A stretch of 58,265 nucleotides of DNA. Source: Desertihabitans aurantiacus. Lineage in GTDB: Bacteria; Actinomycetota; Actinomycetes; Propionibacteriales; Propionibacteriaceae. Shown here in pieces: positions 26,294 to 33,769 of the stretch (position 1 is the stretch's first letter; every line of letters starts with the position of its first letter). A model generated the notes under the pieces. It worked only from the letters and a program-made list of their open reading frames with translations. It had not been told where the DNA came from and did no database searches. Made by a program: the position numbers and the translations under genes. Location of the stretch: NCBI RefSeq assembly GCF_003344635.1, contig NZ_QPKK01000003.1, forward strand, positions 1 through 58,265. Direction: 5' to 3'.

Positions 26294-27994
26294 TCAGGAA
26301 CGCGTCAGGCTCAGCTGCGGCGCGTTCTGCTCACGCACCAGCTGCCGCAGCTGGCTCGGCCCCTCAGCGGCCTGCGGATCGTCAGTGAACGGGTTGCCCT
26401 CCATCGCGCAGACCCGACCGTCGATCTCACCGGCGCTGTTCGGATCCAGCAGGTACTGCCCCACCAGCTCCCCGGCGCACACGTTGGCCCCGAGCGCCCC
26501 GTGCCCCGGGGTCTCGGTGGTCAGCAGGGCACTGTTCGGCAGCAGGCCGCGAAGGGCCTGGGCACCCTCGTAGCGGGTGGCTGGGTCCTCGCGGTTGCCC
26601 ACGACCAGCACCGGCGCCGCAGTCTGGCTCGTGTACGGGCCGGTGTAGCGGTCCTCGTCGGTGAAGGGCCAGACGCTGCAGGTGCTGCCGGCCCAGGTCC
26701 ACACCTGACTGAAGGGGCCGTCGGTGCGCACCGAGCGGTCACCGGCCCGGTCGATCTGCTCGTGGTCGCTGGGGTTCTCGCTGTCGCTGCAGCCGACCCC
26801 GACGAAGCCCTGGTTGGCGTTGACGGTGTCGGGGATCTCGGGGAACGGGGCGTCGGCGGACTGCGCCAGCGTCGACCGGGCGGTGTCGGCGTCCAGCAGC
26901 TGGGCCTGCTGGGCGGCGCGTCCCAGCTCCTCGGGGCTGGCACCCGCCTCCAGCTGGGCCAGCAGCTCAGCCAGCAGCGGGAAGAGCGGGGCGTTGTAGA
27001 GCAGGTTCATCGTCAAGGCGAGCAGCTCGTCGTAGCCGATCACCAGCACCTCACCGGTCGACGGATCGCTGAGCTCGATCGGATCCTCCCGCACCCGCTC
27101 GGCCAGCGCGTCGAACCGGGGCCGGGCGTCGGGGGCGAGCGCGCACGTCTGCGGCCCGGCGTCCTCGCACAGCTCCAGGAAGCGGTCGAGGGTTTCGGTG
27201 GCGCCCTCGCCGGAGCGGATCGCGGTCAGGAACGGGAGCCGGCCCGGACGGTTCGCCCACTTCACCGGGTCGATCACGGCGTCCACCACCAGCGCACCCA
27301 CCCGGTCGGGGAACATGTTGGCGTAGGTCGATCCGAGCTGGCTGCCGTAGGAGATGCCGTAGTAGTGCAGCTTCTCCTCCCCCAGCAGCTCGCGGACGTG
27401 GTCGTGGTCGCGGGCCACGTTCGCCGTCGACATGTGCTCGGCGATGGCACCACCGTTCTCCGCGCACGCCTCGGCGAGGTTGCGGTCAGCGGCCTCGAAG
27501 GCCGGCAGCTCCTCGTCCTCGACGGGGAAGGCGCCCGGCTTGGTCGCGGGCAGCGCGTCCTCGACCGTCGCGAAGCAGTCCAGCGGACTGCTGCGGCCGA
27601 TGCCCCGCGGGTCGATGCCCACCAGGTCGTAGCGGGAGGACGCCTCAGCGCCGATCCACTCCTGCAGCTGCGGCCCGCCGGCGGCGACGAACTCCACCGC
27701 CGAACCACCGGGACCGCCCGGGTTGACGAAGAGCGAGCCGATCTTGTTCTCCTGGTCCGACGCCGGCAGCCGGACCATCGCGAGGTCGATCTGCTCGCCG
27801 TCGGGGTCGTCGTAGTCGAGCGGCGCCGGCACCAGGGCGCACTCCAGGCCCTCGGTGAGGTCGGCGTAGCAGGGCTGCCAGGCGATCTGCTCGGCCGGTT
27901 CGGCGGACGCCGGGACCGCCGGGACCAGACCGGCCACCAGGACGGCGGCCGCACCGAGGGCTGCGGGTGGGATGAGGCGTGACACATGGGGCAC
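26294..27994 (-). CDS. Secreted alpha/beta hydrolase, tripeptidyl-aminopeptidase-like
   Basis: A 566-residue exported serine hydrolase of the SlpD/SlpE/TAP type, which removes short N-terminal peptides. A signal peptide occupies about 1-32 (ends VPASA-EPAE). The oxyanion region is LFVNPGGPGGSA; the nucleophile elbow is GISYGSQLG. Late segments VLVVGNREDPATRYEGA and ETPGHGALG supply the Asp and His of the triad. A Cys-rich insertion (VGCSDSEN, TCSVWPF) is typical of the TAP C-terminal domain. GTG 27994 is preferred because GAGGAG lies seven bases upstream; a longer ATG-start frame would place residues ahead of the signal peptide. It is the sole gene of its transcript, closed by the hairpin at 26247. 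Confidence 0.88.
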   Translation of the reverse strand: MPHVSRLIPPAALGAAAVLVAGLVPAVPASAEPAEQIAWQPCYADLTEGLECALVPAPLDYDDPDGEQIDLAMVRLPASDQENKIGSLFVNPGGPGGSAVEFVAAGGPQLQEWIGAEASSRYDLVGIDPRGIGRSSPLDCFATVEDALPATKPGAFPVEDEELPAFEAADRNLAEACAENGGAIAEHMSTANVARDHDHVRELLGEEKLHYYGISYGSQLGSTYANMFPDRVGALVVDAVIDPVKWANRPGRLPFLTAIRSGEGATETLDRFLELCEDAGPQTCALAPDARPRFDALAERVREDPIELSDPSTGEVLVIGYDELLALTMNLLYNAPLFPLLAELLAQLEAGASPEELGRAAQQAQLLDADTARSTLAQSADAPFPEIPDTVNANQGFVGVGCSDSENPSDHEQIDRAGDRSVRTDGPFSQVWTWAGSTCSVWPFTDEDRYTGPYTSQTAAPVLVVGNREDPATRYEGAQALRGLLPNSALLTTETPGHGALGANVCAGELVGQYLLDPNSAGEIDGRVCAMEGNPFTDDPQAAEGPSQLRQLVREQNAPQLSLTRS

Positions 27995-28203
27995 GGGGGT
28001 TCTCCTCAGTTGTCGGGGTACCTCATGCTCAGCACACCCAGGCATCGGTCGACCACCCCTGCGGACGCATCTGGGCCCACAGGACTACACCGTCCCGGGC
28101 GGCTGCTGACAGACGTCACCACGAGGCCGGGATCCCCCGACCCTGCGGACGTCGACGACCCACCGGAAGGCATCCGCCTTGGAGCCAGCGTGAGGACGGC
28201 GAC

Positions 28204-28465
28204 ATGAGCCGGCCGACGATCTACGCCCTGCACGAGCACCCGGAGTGGTTCCCGCCGTTCGCGGCGGCGTTCGCCGAGCAGGGGGTGGAGGTCGAGGAGT
28301 GGCTGCTCACCGACGGCGTCCTCGACCTGGACGCCGCCCCCGTCGCCGGGGGTGTTCTGGTCGCGGATCAGCGCCTCCTCCCACACGCGCGGCCACGGGC
28401 TGTCCAAGGACTACGCGCGGGCGTGCTGTCCTGGCTGGAGGCGCACGGCGACCCGGCTCGGGGCC
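28204..28465 (+). pseudogene. N-terminal remnant of an ATP-grasp-type gene
   Basis: The plus strand opens well (MSRPTIYALHEHPEWFPPF, EEWLLTDGVLDLD) but needs a shift near 28350 to continue WSRISASSHTRGHGLSKDYA and another near 28425 to continue VLSWLEAHG. Those three blocks together match the start of RimK-related ATP-grasp ligases found in gene clusters of unknown function. The sequence then stops at a terminator hairpin, so about 75% of the gene is missing. Confidence 0.6.
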
Positions 28466-28483
28466 CCGCGAGGCCCCGAGCCG
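28454..28483. terminator. Bidirectional terminator, 12-bp perfect stem
   Basis: CGGCTCGGGGCC at 28454-28465 pairs perfectly with GGCCCCGAGCCG at 28472-28483 around a 6-base loop. It lies seven bases beyond the stop of the minus-strand amidase gene and ends the plus-strand remnant as well. Confidence 0.8.
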
Positions 28484-28489
28484 CAGCGG

Positions 28490-29593
28490 TCAGCCGATCA
28501 GTGCCGCGGTCCGCGACCGCAGCGAGGCCATCTTGGCGATGACGTTCCGCCCCGGGCAGGCGGTCGCCATCACGTCACCGTGGCCGGCGATCCGGTAGAT
28601 GGTCTTGCCGGCCAGCGTCACCCGGCTCTCCGGGTCACGGCCGTACGGCGCGAGCTTCCAGGCCGCCAGGCGGGCGGCGGACTCCAGCATCGCCGAGGTC
28701 GCGGCGGCGGTCTCGTAGTTGCCCATGAAGGAGATGCCGACGGTATCGGTGTTCCAGCTGCCGGCGTGCGCACCGTGGGCGTTGGACTCCACGCTGCCGT
28801 CGCGGCCCTCGAAGATCCGGCCCCACTTGTCGATGAGGAAGTTGTAGCCGATGTCGCACCAGCCCAGCGTGTTGGTGTGGTACGCGTGGATGCCGCGGAT
28901 GATCTGCGCCGAGTCGGCCTGGGTGTAGCTGTTGGTGCCGGCGGTGTGGTGGATGATCGCGGCGTGCAGCGTCGGGTTCGGGCCGCGGCAGGTGCTGCCC
29001 AGGTTGGGATCCGCGCCCCAGCCGCCGCGCCACGTGAGCTCGGGACGGGCCGGCGCCGCGGTCGTCCCGAGGCGGTCACCCGGCACCTCGCGGTCGGAGG
29101 CGAGCCGCTCGGGGTCGATGAGCACGACCTGCGGGTCGGCGACGTCGCCATCGGGAGCGTCGAGCACCCGGACGGCCACGCCGTCGCAGTCCCCGACGAA
29201 GATCGGGTCCGTGCCGTCGCGGGGGCCGACGGTGCCCTCGGTGCGGCCCACCGGTCCGTCGCCGAGCGGGGCCCAGCCGCTCCAGCGGCCGTCGCGGCGG
29301 ACCCGGTAGCGGACGTCCGGCGCAGGGGCGTCGGTAGCGGCCCAGGTGACGGCGAGGGTGGAGAAGGCGCTGGTGGTGCGGGCGGCGAACTCGGCCACCG
29401 GGCGGGCGCCCTCGCGGGACGTCCGGGTGGTGCTGGTGACCGGGTCGAGGTCGAGGTAGTCGATGCGCGTCCGGGACGGCTCGGCGACCGCCTGGAACGG
29501 GGCGACGAGACCGGCGCCGACCGTTCCGGTGAGGCCCACGGCCCCGCCGAGGCGGAGCAGCGAACGGCGGGAGAGCGCAGCAGAGTCAGACAT
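28490..29593 (-). CDS. Tat-exported N-acetylmuramoyl-L-alanine amidase (PGRP/amidase_2 type)
   Basis: A 367-residue zinc amidase that cuts the bond between muramic acid and L-alanine in cell-wall peptidoglycan. The N-terminus has a twin-arginine motif (LSRRSLLRLGG) and cleavage near AVA-EPS. A beta-rich region at about 40-180 precedes the catalytic domain at about 200-360. Zinc and catalytic residues can be seen in AAIIHHTAGTNSYTQ (first His), GYNFLIDKWGRIFEGR (Tyr) and IAGHGDVMATACPG (second His and Cys ligand). The ATG has AAAGG about 7 bases upstream. Such enzymes act in wall turnover or lysis of neighbours. Not part of an operon. Confidence 0.93.
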   Translation of the reverse strand: MSDSAALSRRSLLRLGGAVGLTGTVGAGLVAPFQAVAEPSRTRIDYLDLDPVTSTTRTSREGARPVAEFAARTTSAFSTLAVTWAATDAPAPDVRYRVRRDGRWSGWAPLGDGPVGRTEGTVGPRDGTDPIFVGDCDGVAVRVLDAPDGDVADPQVVLIDPERLASDREVPGDRLGTTAAPARPELTWRGGWGADPNLGSTCRGPNPTLHAAIIHHTAGTNSYTQADSAQIIRGIHAYHTNTLGWCDIGYNFLIDKWGRIFEGRDGSVESNAHGAHAGSWNTDTVGISFMGNYETAAATSAMLESAARLAAWKLAPYGRDPESRVTLAGKTIYRIAGHGDVMATACPGRNVIAKMASLRSRTAALIG

Positions 29594-29722
29594 GGCGACC
29601 TTTCAGGGGGGTGGGGTCGTCTGGAAGAGGGCACGGCCCTCGCGTCGCAGTTAACCGTCCGGCTCGGCGGATGTCACGGGGTGCGGGCGCACGAGATCAG
29701 GGCTCGTGGACGTCCGGCTGGT

Positions 29723-30211
29723 TCAGGAGACGGTGGCGTGCGGGACGGCCGGCAGCTCCAGCGCGTCGAAGAAGTGGCCCACCGTGGACTCGTCGAACCC
29801 GCGCACCTGGAGCAGCTGGGTGCGGGCCTCCTCGCGGTGCTGGGCGACGTCCGCGGACGTCAGCAGGCCGACGGCGATCAGCGCGTCCGCGGCGTCCTGG
29901 ACCACGCAGGTGCGCGGACGTCCGCCCAAGAGGCAGGGGTTGCGCATGACCCGGGCGAAGGCGTAGTCGTCCAGACCGGTGATGTGGGTGAGCTTGTCGG
30001 CGCGGCAGGCCCGGTGCAGGTGCCAGCGGTCGACCGCCCGGCGGATCTCGTCCGGCTCGCAGGCGGGATCGGTCGCGGTGGCCGTGGTGAAGACCGCAGC
30101 GATCAGCGCGAGCTCCACCTGGTCGGCGTAGCTCGACGGGTGCGTGGCCGAGATCGGTGGAGGGGTGGCCTCCTTCGCCGTCGGCTTCCGCAGGAACCGG
30201 TCCAAGAGCAT
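29723..30211 (-). CDS. Hypothetical protein
   Basis: A 162-residue protein with no signal peptide or membrane segment and no family I recognise. It is helical, with one Cys-containing helix (EIRRAVDRWHLHRACRADKL) and a segment DYAFARVMRNPCLLGGRPR. The end reads LLQVRGFDESTVGHFFDALE, which could be a small winged or helix-hairpin-helix-like element. ATG 30211 has an excellent AGGAGGAG site upstream. The gene stands alone between the amidase gene and a divergent protease gene. Confidence 0.6.
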   Translation of the reverse strand: MLLDRFLRKPTAKEATPPPISATHPSSYADQVELALIAAVFTTATATDPACEPDEIRRAVDRWHLHRACRADKLTHITGLDDYAFARVMRNPCLLGGRPRTCVVQDAADALIAVGLLTSADVAQHREEARTQLLQVRGFDESTVGHFFDALELPAVPHATVS

Positions 30212-30341
30212 CGTCGCTCCTCCTACGTGTCGTCGTTGACCCTTCGAGAGTAGATCAACGCTCCAGCGGTCAGAAGATCCGGCGCTGGGGGTGACCCTGC
30301 GGCGTGGTCGTCTGAGGCCACCCCAACGGAAGGACTGATCG

Positions 30342-30986
30342 ATGACTCCCACCCCTCCCCAGCTGAGCCGCCGGCACGCGTTCGGCGTCACCGCGGCCCT
30401 CGGACTCGGCGCCGGGCTGTCGGCGCTGCCCCAGCTCACCGAGATCGCGGCCGCCATGCCGCCGATCCCCGAGCCCGGCATCCCCGACCGCAAGGTGCTG
30501 CGCTACACCTACCAGCGGCAGGCCACCCAGAACTGGTGCGCGGCGGCGTCCGGTCGGATCGCGCTGTCGGCCAAGGGCAAGACCCCGACCCAGAACTCGC
30601 TGCGCAAGCAGATGGGGATCGGGCCGGAGGGCAGCCACGGGCTCCAGGAGCCCCGCGAGATCGCCTGGACGCTCAACGCCCGGCTCGGGCTCGGCGGCAA
30701 GTCGTTCCGCTACCGGCTCTACATCCCCGCAGCCGGGACGCTGAAGGAGCGGCTGCGTTACCGCACCCGGATCAGCATCCACAACGGCTATCCCGTGGTC
30801 ATCAACATGAACAGCGTCGCCGGTGAGCCCTACAGCGCCGGGCACTACATCGCGATCGTCGGCTACGACAAGACCCGCTACAAGATCGCCGACCCGGACG
30901 CGCCCAGCCGCAACGGCGTCTGGTACCACCAGAACGACATCGTCGACTGGAACAAGCGCAACCGCTTCACCGCCTTCGGCACCTGA
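30342..30986 (+). CDS. Exported C39-like cysteine peptidase
   Basis: A 214-residue protein with a twin-arginine-like start (LSRRHAFGVTAALGLGAGL), so probably Tat-exported. The catalytic domain is papain-like (peptidase_C39_2): the active-site motif QATQNWCAAASGRIAL supplies Gln and Cys, SAGHYIAIVGYD supplies His, and KIADPDAP supplies Asp. The length fits a catalytic domain without extra modules. GGAAGGA precedes the ATG by about 8 bases. No substrate or ABC transporter is linked, so a bacteriocin-processing role is unlikely; a general secreted protease is more probable. A strong terminator follows. Confidence 0.8.
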   Translation: MTPTPPQLSRRHAFGVTAALGLGAGLSALPQLTEIAAAMPPIPEPGIPDRKVLRYTYQRQATQNWCAAASGRIALSAKGKTPTQNSLRKQMGIGPEGSHGLQEPREIAWTLNARLGLGGKSFRYRLYIPAAGTLKERLRYRTRISIHNGYPVVINMNSVAGEPYSAGHYIAIVGYDKTRYKIADPDAPSRNGVWYHQNDIVDWNKRNRFTAFGT

Positions 30987-30999
30987 TCCGTGCTGAGCG

Positions 31000-31032
31000 C
31001 TGCCGGTGCGACCGTCTCGGTCGTACCGGCAG
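31000..31032 (+). terminator. Strong hairpin terminator after the C39-like gene
   Basis: CTGCCGGTGCGACC pairs with GGTCGTACCGGCAG (14-bp stem with one G-U pair, loop GTCTC). It begins 13 bases after the stop. Confidence 0.8.
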
Positions 31033-31060
31033 TCGCGGTTCCTGTGGCTTTCGCGGCCGG

Positions 31061-31089
31061 TTATCCCCAATCCACATGACTTATCCACA
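31061..31089 (+). promoter_or_regulatory. Pair of DnaA-box-like sequences
   Basis: TTATCCACA at 31081-31089 is a perfect DnaA box, and TTATCCCCA at 31061-31069 matches at eight of nine positions in the same orientation, 20 bases start to start. They lie in the upstream region of the lipoprotein gene at 31183. They may regulate that gene or titrate DnaA; two boxes are too few for an origin. Confidence 0.45.
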
Positions 31090-31182
31090 GGTTCTGTTGA
31101 AAGGCTGTGGGTCGCGGGGATCCCGGTGGCAGGATGACGACCGAGACGGCTCGAGGCCTCACCCCAGGGAGGAGCGGATCTC

Positions 31183-31800
31183 GTGAGACGACGGCTGCGT
31201 GCTGCCTTGGCGGGCATCGGGCTGACGTGTGGCCTGCTGATCTCGGGCTGCCAGGGCGAGGATCCGGAGCCCGCGCCGACGGCGGTCCTGCCCACTCCAG
31301 CAGCGCCAAGCCCTTCTGGTACTACCACCTCAGATGTTTCCGAGGAGGAGGCGGCGATCAAAGCAGCCGCAGAGCGGTACGTGCAAGGTCGCGAGCGCGC
31401 AGAAGCGATGCTGGTCGCTGGAGATTTCGACAACGTAGAGAGCGAACTCGCCCCCTACTTCTCAGGCTCCTACCTATCGTACTGGCAGACCGAGTTCGCT
31501 GAGTTCGAGCGAAAGAACTGGACGACAACCGGAGCGGTCGACTTCACCGTCGTCGATGCAGGCGATTACCAACGTGAAGTTGACTCCGGAGAGTCTGTCG
31601 CCATCTTCGCGTGTGTGGACTTCCGGGAGGCAGTTGTTCGGACTTCGGAGGGCGACGTTGTCGAGCGCGGCTACGAGTTCAGCATTGATCGGATCGACAT
31701 GACTAGAGCACCAGACGCGCCCTGGAAAGCGACTGAGCTCGATTCGGTCCCAGTGGACGAGCCGATCTCGGAGACACCATGCGCGGACACCTTCGCATAG
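31183..31800 (+). CDS. Small lipoprotein, DUF6318-like
   Basis: A 205-residue lipoprotein. The signal peptide ends in the lipobox LLISGC (Cys 23); a Pro/Thr/Ser-rich linker follows, then a domain at about 55-205 with AAIKAAAERYVQGRERAEAM, APYFSGSYLSYW and ATELDSVPVDEPI. This pattern resembles DUF6318/NTF2-like lipoproteins of actinobacteria, but I am not certain of the family. GTG start with AGGGAGGAG eight bases upstream. Its 3' end overlaps the next gene by 22 bases. From about 31300 the GC content is lower than in neighbouring genes, suggesting a mixed origin. Confidence 0.65.
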   Translation: MRRRLRAALAGIGLTCGLLISGCQGEDPEPAPTAVLPTPAAPSPSGTTTSDVSEEEAAIKAAAERYVQGRERAEAMLVAGDFDNVESELAPYFSGSYLSYWQTEFAEFERKNWTTTGAVDFTVVDAGDYQREVDSGESVAIFACVDFREAVVRTSEGDVVERGYEFSIDRIDMTRAPDAPWKATELDSVPVDEPISETPCADTFA

Positions 31801-32780
31801 CAACTACAGGGGCCGTGTCCCTACTGATGGCCATACTCGCAGTGCCCTCTGCGCCGAGCGCGATAGCCGACGAATCGTCTAGCGAGGGCAAGGTCGAGAT
31901 CGATTTGAATGGCGGCCTCGCTGAGTACCACGCCGAGCGAAGCAGTGACGGCGGTCGGGGCTCGGACGAAGAGTCGGCCGATGGCGCCGGGAGACCCGGC
32001 CTGCGCTCGCGTCAACCCGATCCACCAGGGATATCAGGACCATCTCGCAACCGTTCTGCGGCCAATACTGACGGGGCGAACGGCCATGACTTCCCGCCAC
32101 CGGCCCCTCCTGCTTGGGACCCGAACTCACGTGCAGCGGTTCCCGGCATCGGATCCTGCGATGACGCAGTCGCGCAAGGTTACGACGCCGGGTGCACACC
32201 CGCTGACCGCCAACCTGAAGCAGAAGCTGCGCCTGCGGAACCCGCTCCCGCAGCAGAGGCTCCGGAGGCTGAACCGGAGCCAGACGTGAACCCCGAGGTC
32301 GCCGCTCTGTCGCTGATCGCCGAGATCGAGTTCGGAGGCGGCACTCCGCAGATCGGGCCGCCCGCCGACATCAACCCGTGGGACATCTACGTGGTCGGCT
32401 ATCCGTACTGGTTCTGGACCGACGGGCCGACCTCGCTCACCGACTCCGAGGAGTCCCTCGGCGTCGAGGTGTCCCTCGAGGCGACCGCCACCTCGGTGAC
32501 CTTCACGACCGGCGACGGCGGCAGCGTCACGTGCGAACCGGCAAGTGCCGCCGCCTGGGACAGCTCCGTCGCGCCCCAGGAGTCCTCGCCGAACTGCGGC
32601 TACACCTGGGAGCGGCGGTCCGCTACGCCCGACCAGCCAGAAGCCACCCACACGGTCACCGCCACCACCACCTGGGAGGTCGACTGGACCGCCGGCGACG
32701 CCTCCGGCACGGAGGTCGTGCAACGTAGCGAGTCCGTCGACGTCGTGGTCGGAGAGCTGCAAGCCCTCGTCACCGGCTGA
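31779..32780 (+). CDS. Secreted protein, conserved in actinobacteria, function unknown
   Basis: A 333-residue exported protein. Signal peptide at about 1-30 (ends PSAIA-DES), then an Asp/Ser/Pro-rich low-complexity region to about 165 with a Glu/Ala/Pro stretch, then a beta-rich domain starting PADINPWDIYVVGYPYWFWTDGP and continuing SLGVEVSLEATATSVTFTTG. Two Cys (in VTCEP and NCGYTW) could form a disulfide. Similar proteins next to DUF6318-type lipoproteins are common in actinobacteria. The start overlaps the preceding gene by 22 bases, so the two are co-transcribed. No catalytic motif visible. Confidence 0.7.
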   Translation: MRGHLRIATTGAVSLLMAILAVPSAPSAIADESSSEGKVEIDLNGGLAEYHAERSSDGGRGSDEESADGAGRPGLRSRQPDPPGISGPSRNRSAANTDGANGHDFPPPAPPAWDPNSRAAVPGIGSCDDAVAQGYDAGCTPADRQPEAEAAPAEPAPAAEAPEAEPEPDVNPEVAALSLIAEIEFGGGTPQIGPPADINPWDIYVVGYPYWFWTDGPTSLTDSEESLGVEVSLEATATSVTFTTGDGGSVTCEPASAAAWDSSVAPQESSPNCGYTWERRSATPDQPEATHTVTATTTWEVDWTAGDASGTEVVQRSESVDVVVGELQALVTG

Positions 32781-32915
32781 CCCACCGCCCTCGGCCAAGG
32801 ATGAGTCTTCGCTGAGCACGCCCGGCGACCGGCGCGCAGGCGATTGCTCAGGAGGAAGGACGGCGCTGGTCCGGGGGCTCCGCCCCGACTTCCGTCGGCT
32901 CACGCTCCCCGCGGG

Positions 32916-33689
32916 TCAGGGTGCCGCGACAGCTCCGCCCGCCTCGCGCCCGTCGACGATCAGGGCCAGCCGGTCGGCCGCGTCGAGCACGACCGGGGCC
33001 AGCTCGGGCACCCGCTCGGTCGTCACCCGCGCCGAGGGCCCGGAGATGGAGACGGCCAGCCGGACGCTCTTGGTCGGAACCGCGACCGCGATGCAGCGCA
33101 CCCCCACCTCCTGCTCACCGTCGTCGATCGCGTAGCCGCGGGAACGGATGGCGGCCATCTCCTCGAGCAGCCCTGCCACCGTGGTGATCGTCTGCGACGT
33201 CCGCGGCTCCATGCCGGCGTGTTCGACGATGGCGCGGACCTCGTCGTCGGGCAGCGCCGACATCAGTGCCTTGCCCACCCCGGTGCAGTGCGGATCGACC
33301 TGCCGGCCGACCTCGGTGAAGGTCCGCATGGTGTAGGGCGACGGTGACTGCGCCAGGTAGATCACCCGGTCGTTGGACAGGATGGCCAAGTTCGCGGTCT
33401 CGGACGTCTGCTCGGTCAGCGCCCGGAGCACGGGATGGGCCCACGTGCTCAGGGTCTGGCGGACCACCTCGCCGTAGCTGAGGAAGCGCGGCCCCAGGGC
33501 GTAGAGCCGGTTGTGCGTCTGACGCACCAGCCCGTGCTCGCCCAGCGTCGCCAGCAGGCGGTGCACGGTGGTCAGCGGCAGACCGGTCGCCGCCACGAGC
33601 TCACTGAGCGACGCCTGCCCGCCGGCTGCGGTCAGCGCCTCCACCACGGCCACAGCGCGCTGCACCGACTGGACTGCACCACCGGCCAT
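32916..33689 (-). CDS. IclR-family transcriptional regulator
   Basis: A 257-residue repressor. The N-terminal winged helix-turn-helix (about 5-65: SVQRAVAVVEALTAAGG, LSELVAATGLPLTTVHRLLATL) binds DNA; the C-terminal IclR effector domain (75-250) has CTGVGKALMSALPDDEV and DDGEQEVGVRCIAVAV. The family senses small carboxylates or aromatics, glyoxylate among them for IclR itself. ATG 33689 is chosen because GGAGGA lies five bases upstream; an ATG 33 bases earlier lacks a site. It is divergent from malate synthase, and the short spacer holds inverted repeats, so it very probably controls that operon. Confidence 0.93.
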   Translation of the reverse strand: MAGGAVQSVQRAVAVVEALTAAGGQASLSELVAATGLPLTTVHRLLATLGEHGLVRQTHNRLYALGPRFLSYGEVVRQTLSTWAHPVLRALTEQTSETANLAILSNDRVIYLAQSPSPYTMRTFTEVGRQVDPHCTGVGKALMSALPDDEVRAIVEHAGMEPRTSQTITTVAGLLEEMAAIRSRGYAIDDGEQEVGVRCIAVAVPTKSVRLAVSISGPSARVTTERVPELAPVVLDAADRLALIVDGREAGGAVAAP

Positions 33690-33705
33690 CTTTTCCTCCG
33701 ACCTG

Positions 33706-33734
33706 TTGACGGGACCGCTCACACACCATAGCGT
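33706..33734 (+). promoter_or_regulatory. Candidate promoter for the malate synthase operon
   Basis: TTGACG (33706-33711), 17-base spacer, TAGCGT (33729-33734). It lies just upstream of the inverted repeats, placing those at the transcription start where a bound IclR protein would block polymerase. Confidence 0.45.
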
Positions 33735-33769
33735 TCCGCATGTCGAATAGTAGTTTCCATCATGCGGAA
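33734..33769. promoter_or_regulatory. Inverted repeats, probable IclR operator
   Basis: TTCCGCATG (33734-33742) and CATGCGGAA (33761-33769) form a perfect 9-bp inverted repeat with an 18-base spacer. Each end can also be read as an IclR-type box of about 15 bases with TTCC at one end and GAA at the other (TTCCGCATGTCGAA; TTCCATCATGCGGAA). The right arm covers the first possible malate synthase ATG (33762), which favours the next in-frame ATG (33780) as the true start. Confidence 0.6.

Noticed and set aside
30342-30986. C39-like peptidase as part of a bacteriocin export system
   Set aside because: No ABC exporter, no double-glycine precursor peptide and an export signal on the peptidase itself.
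31061-31089. DnaA boxes as a replication origin
   Set aside because: Two boxes only, with no AT-rich unwinding region, and no dnaA, dnaN or repA gene nearby.
32872-32887. CGGGG/CCCCG hairpin between the secreted protein and iclR as a terminator
   Set aside because: Five-base stem with no T-run; too weak to call in this base composition.
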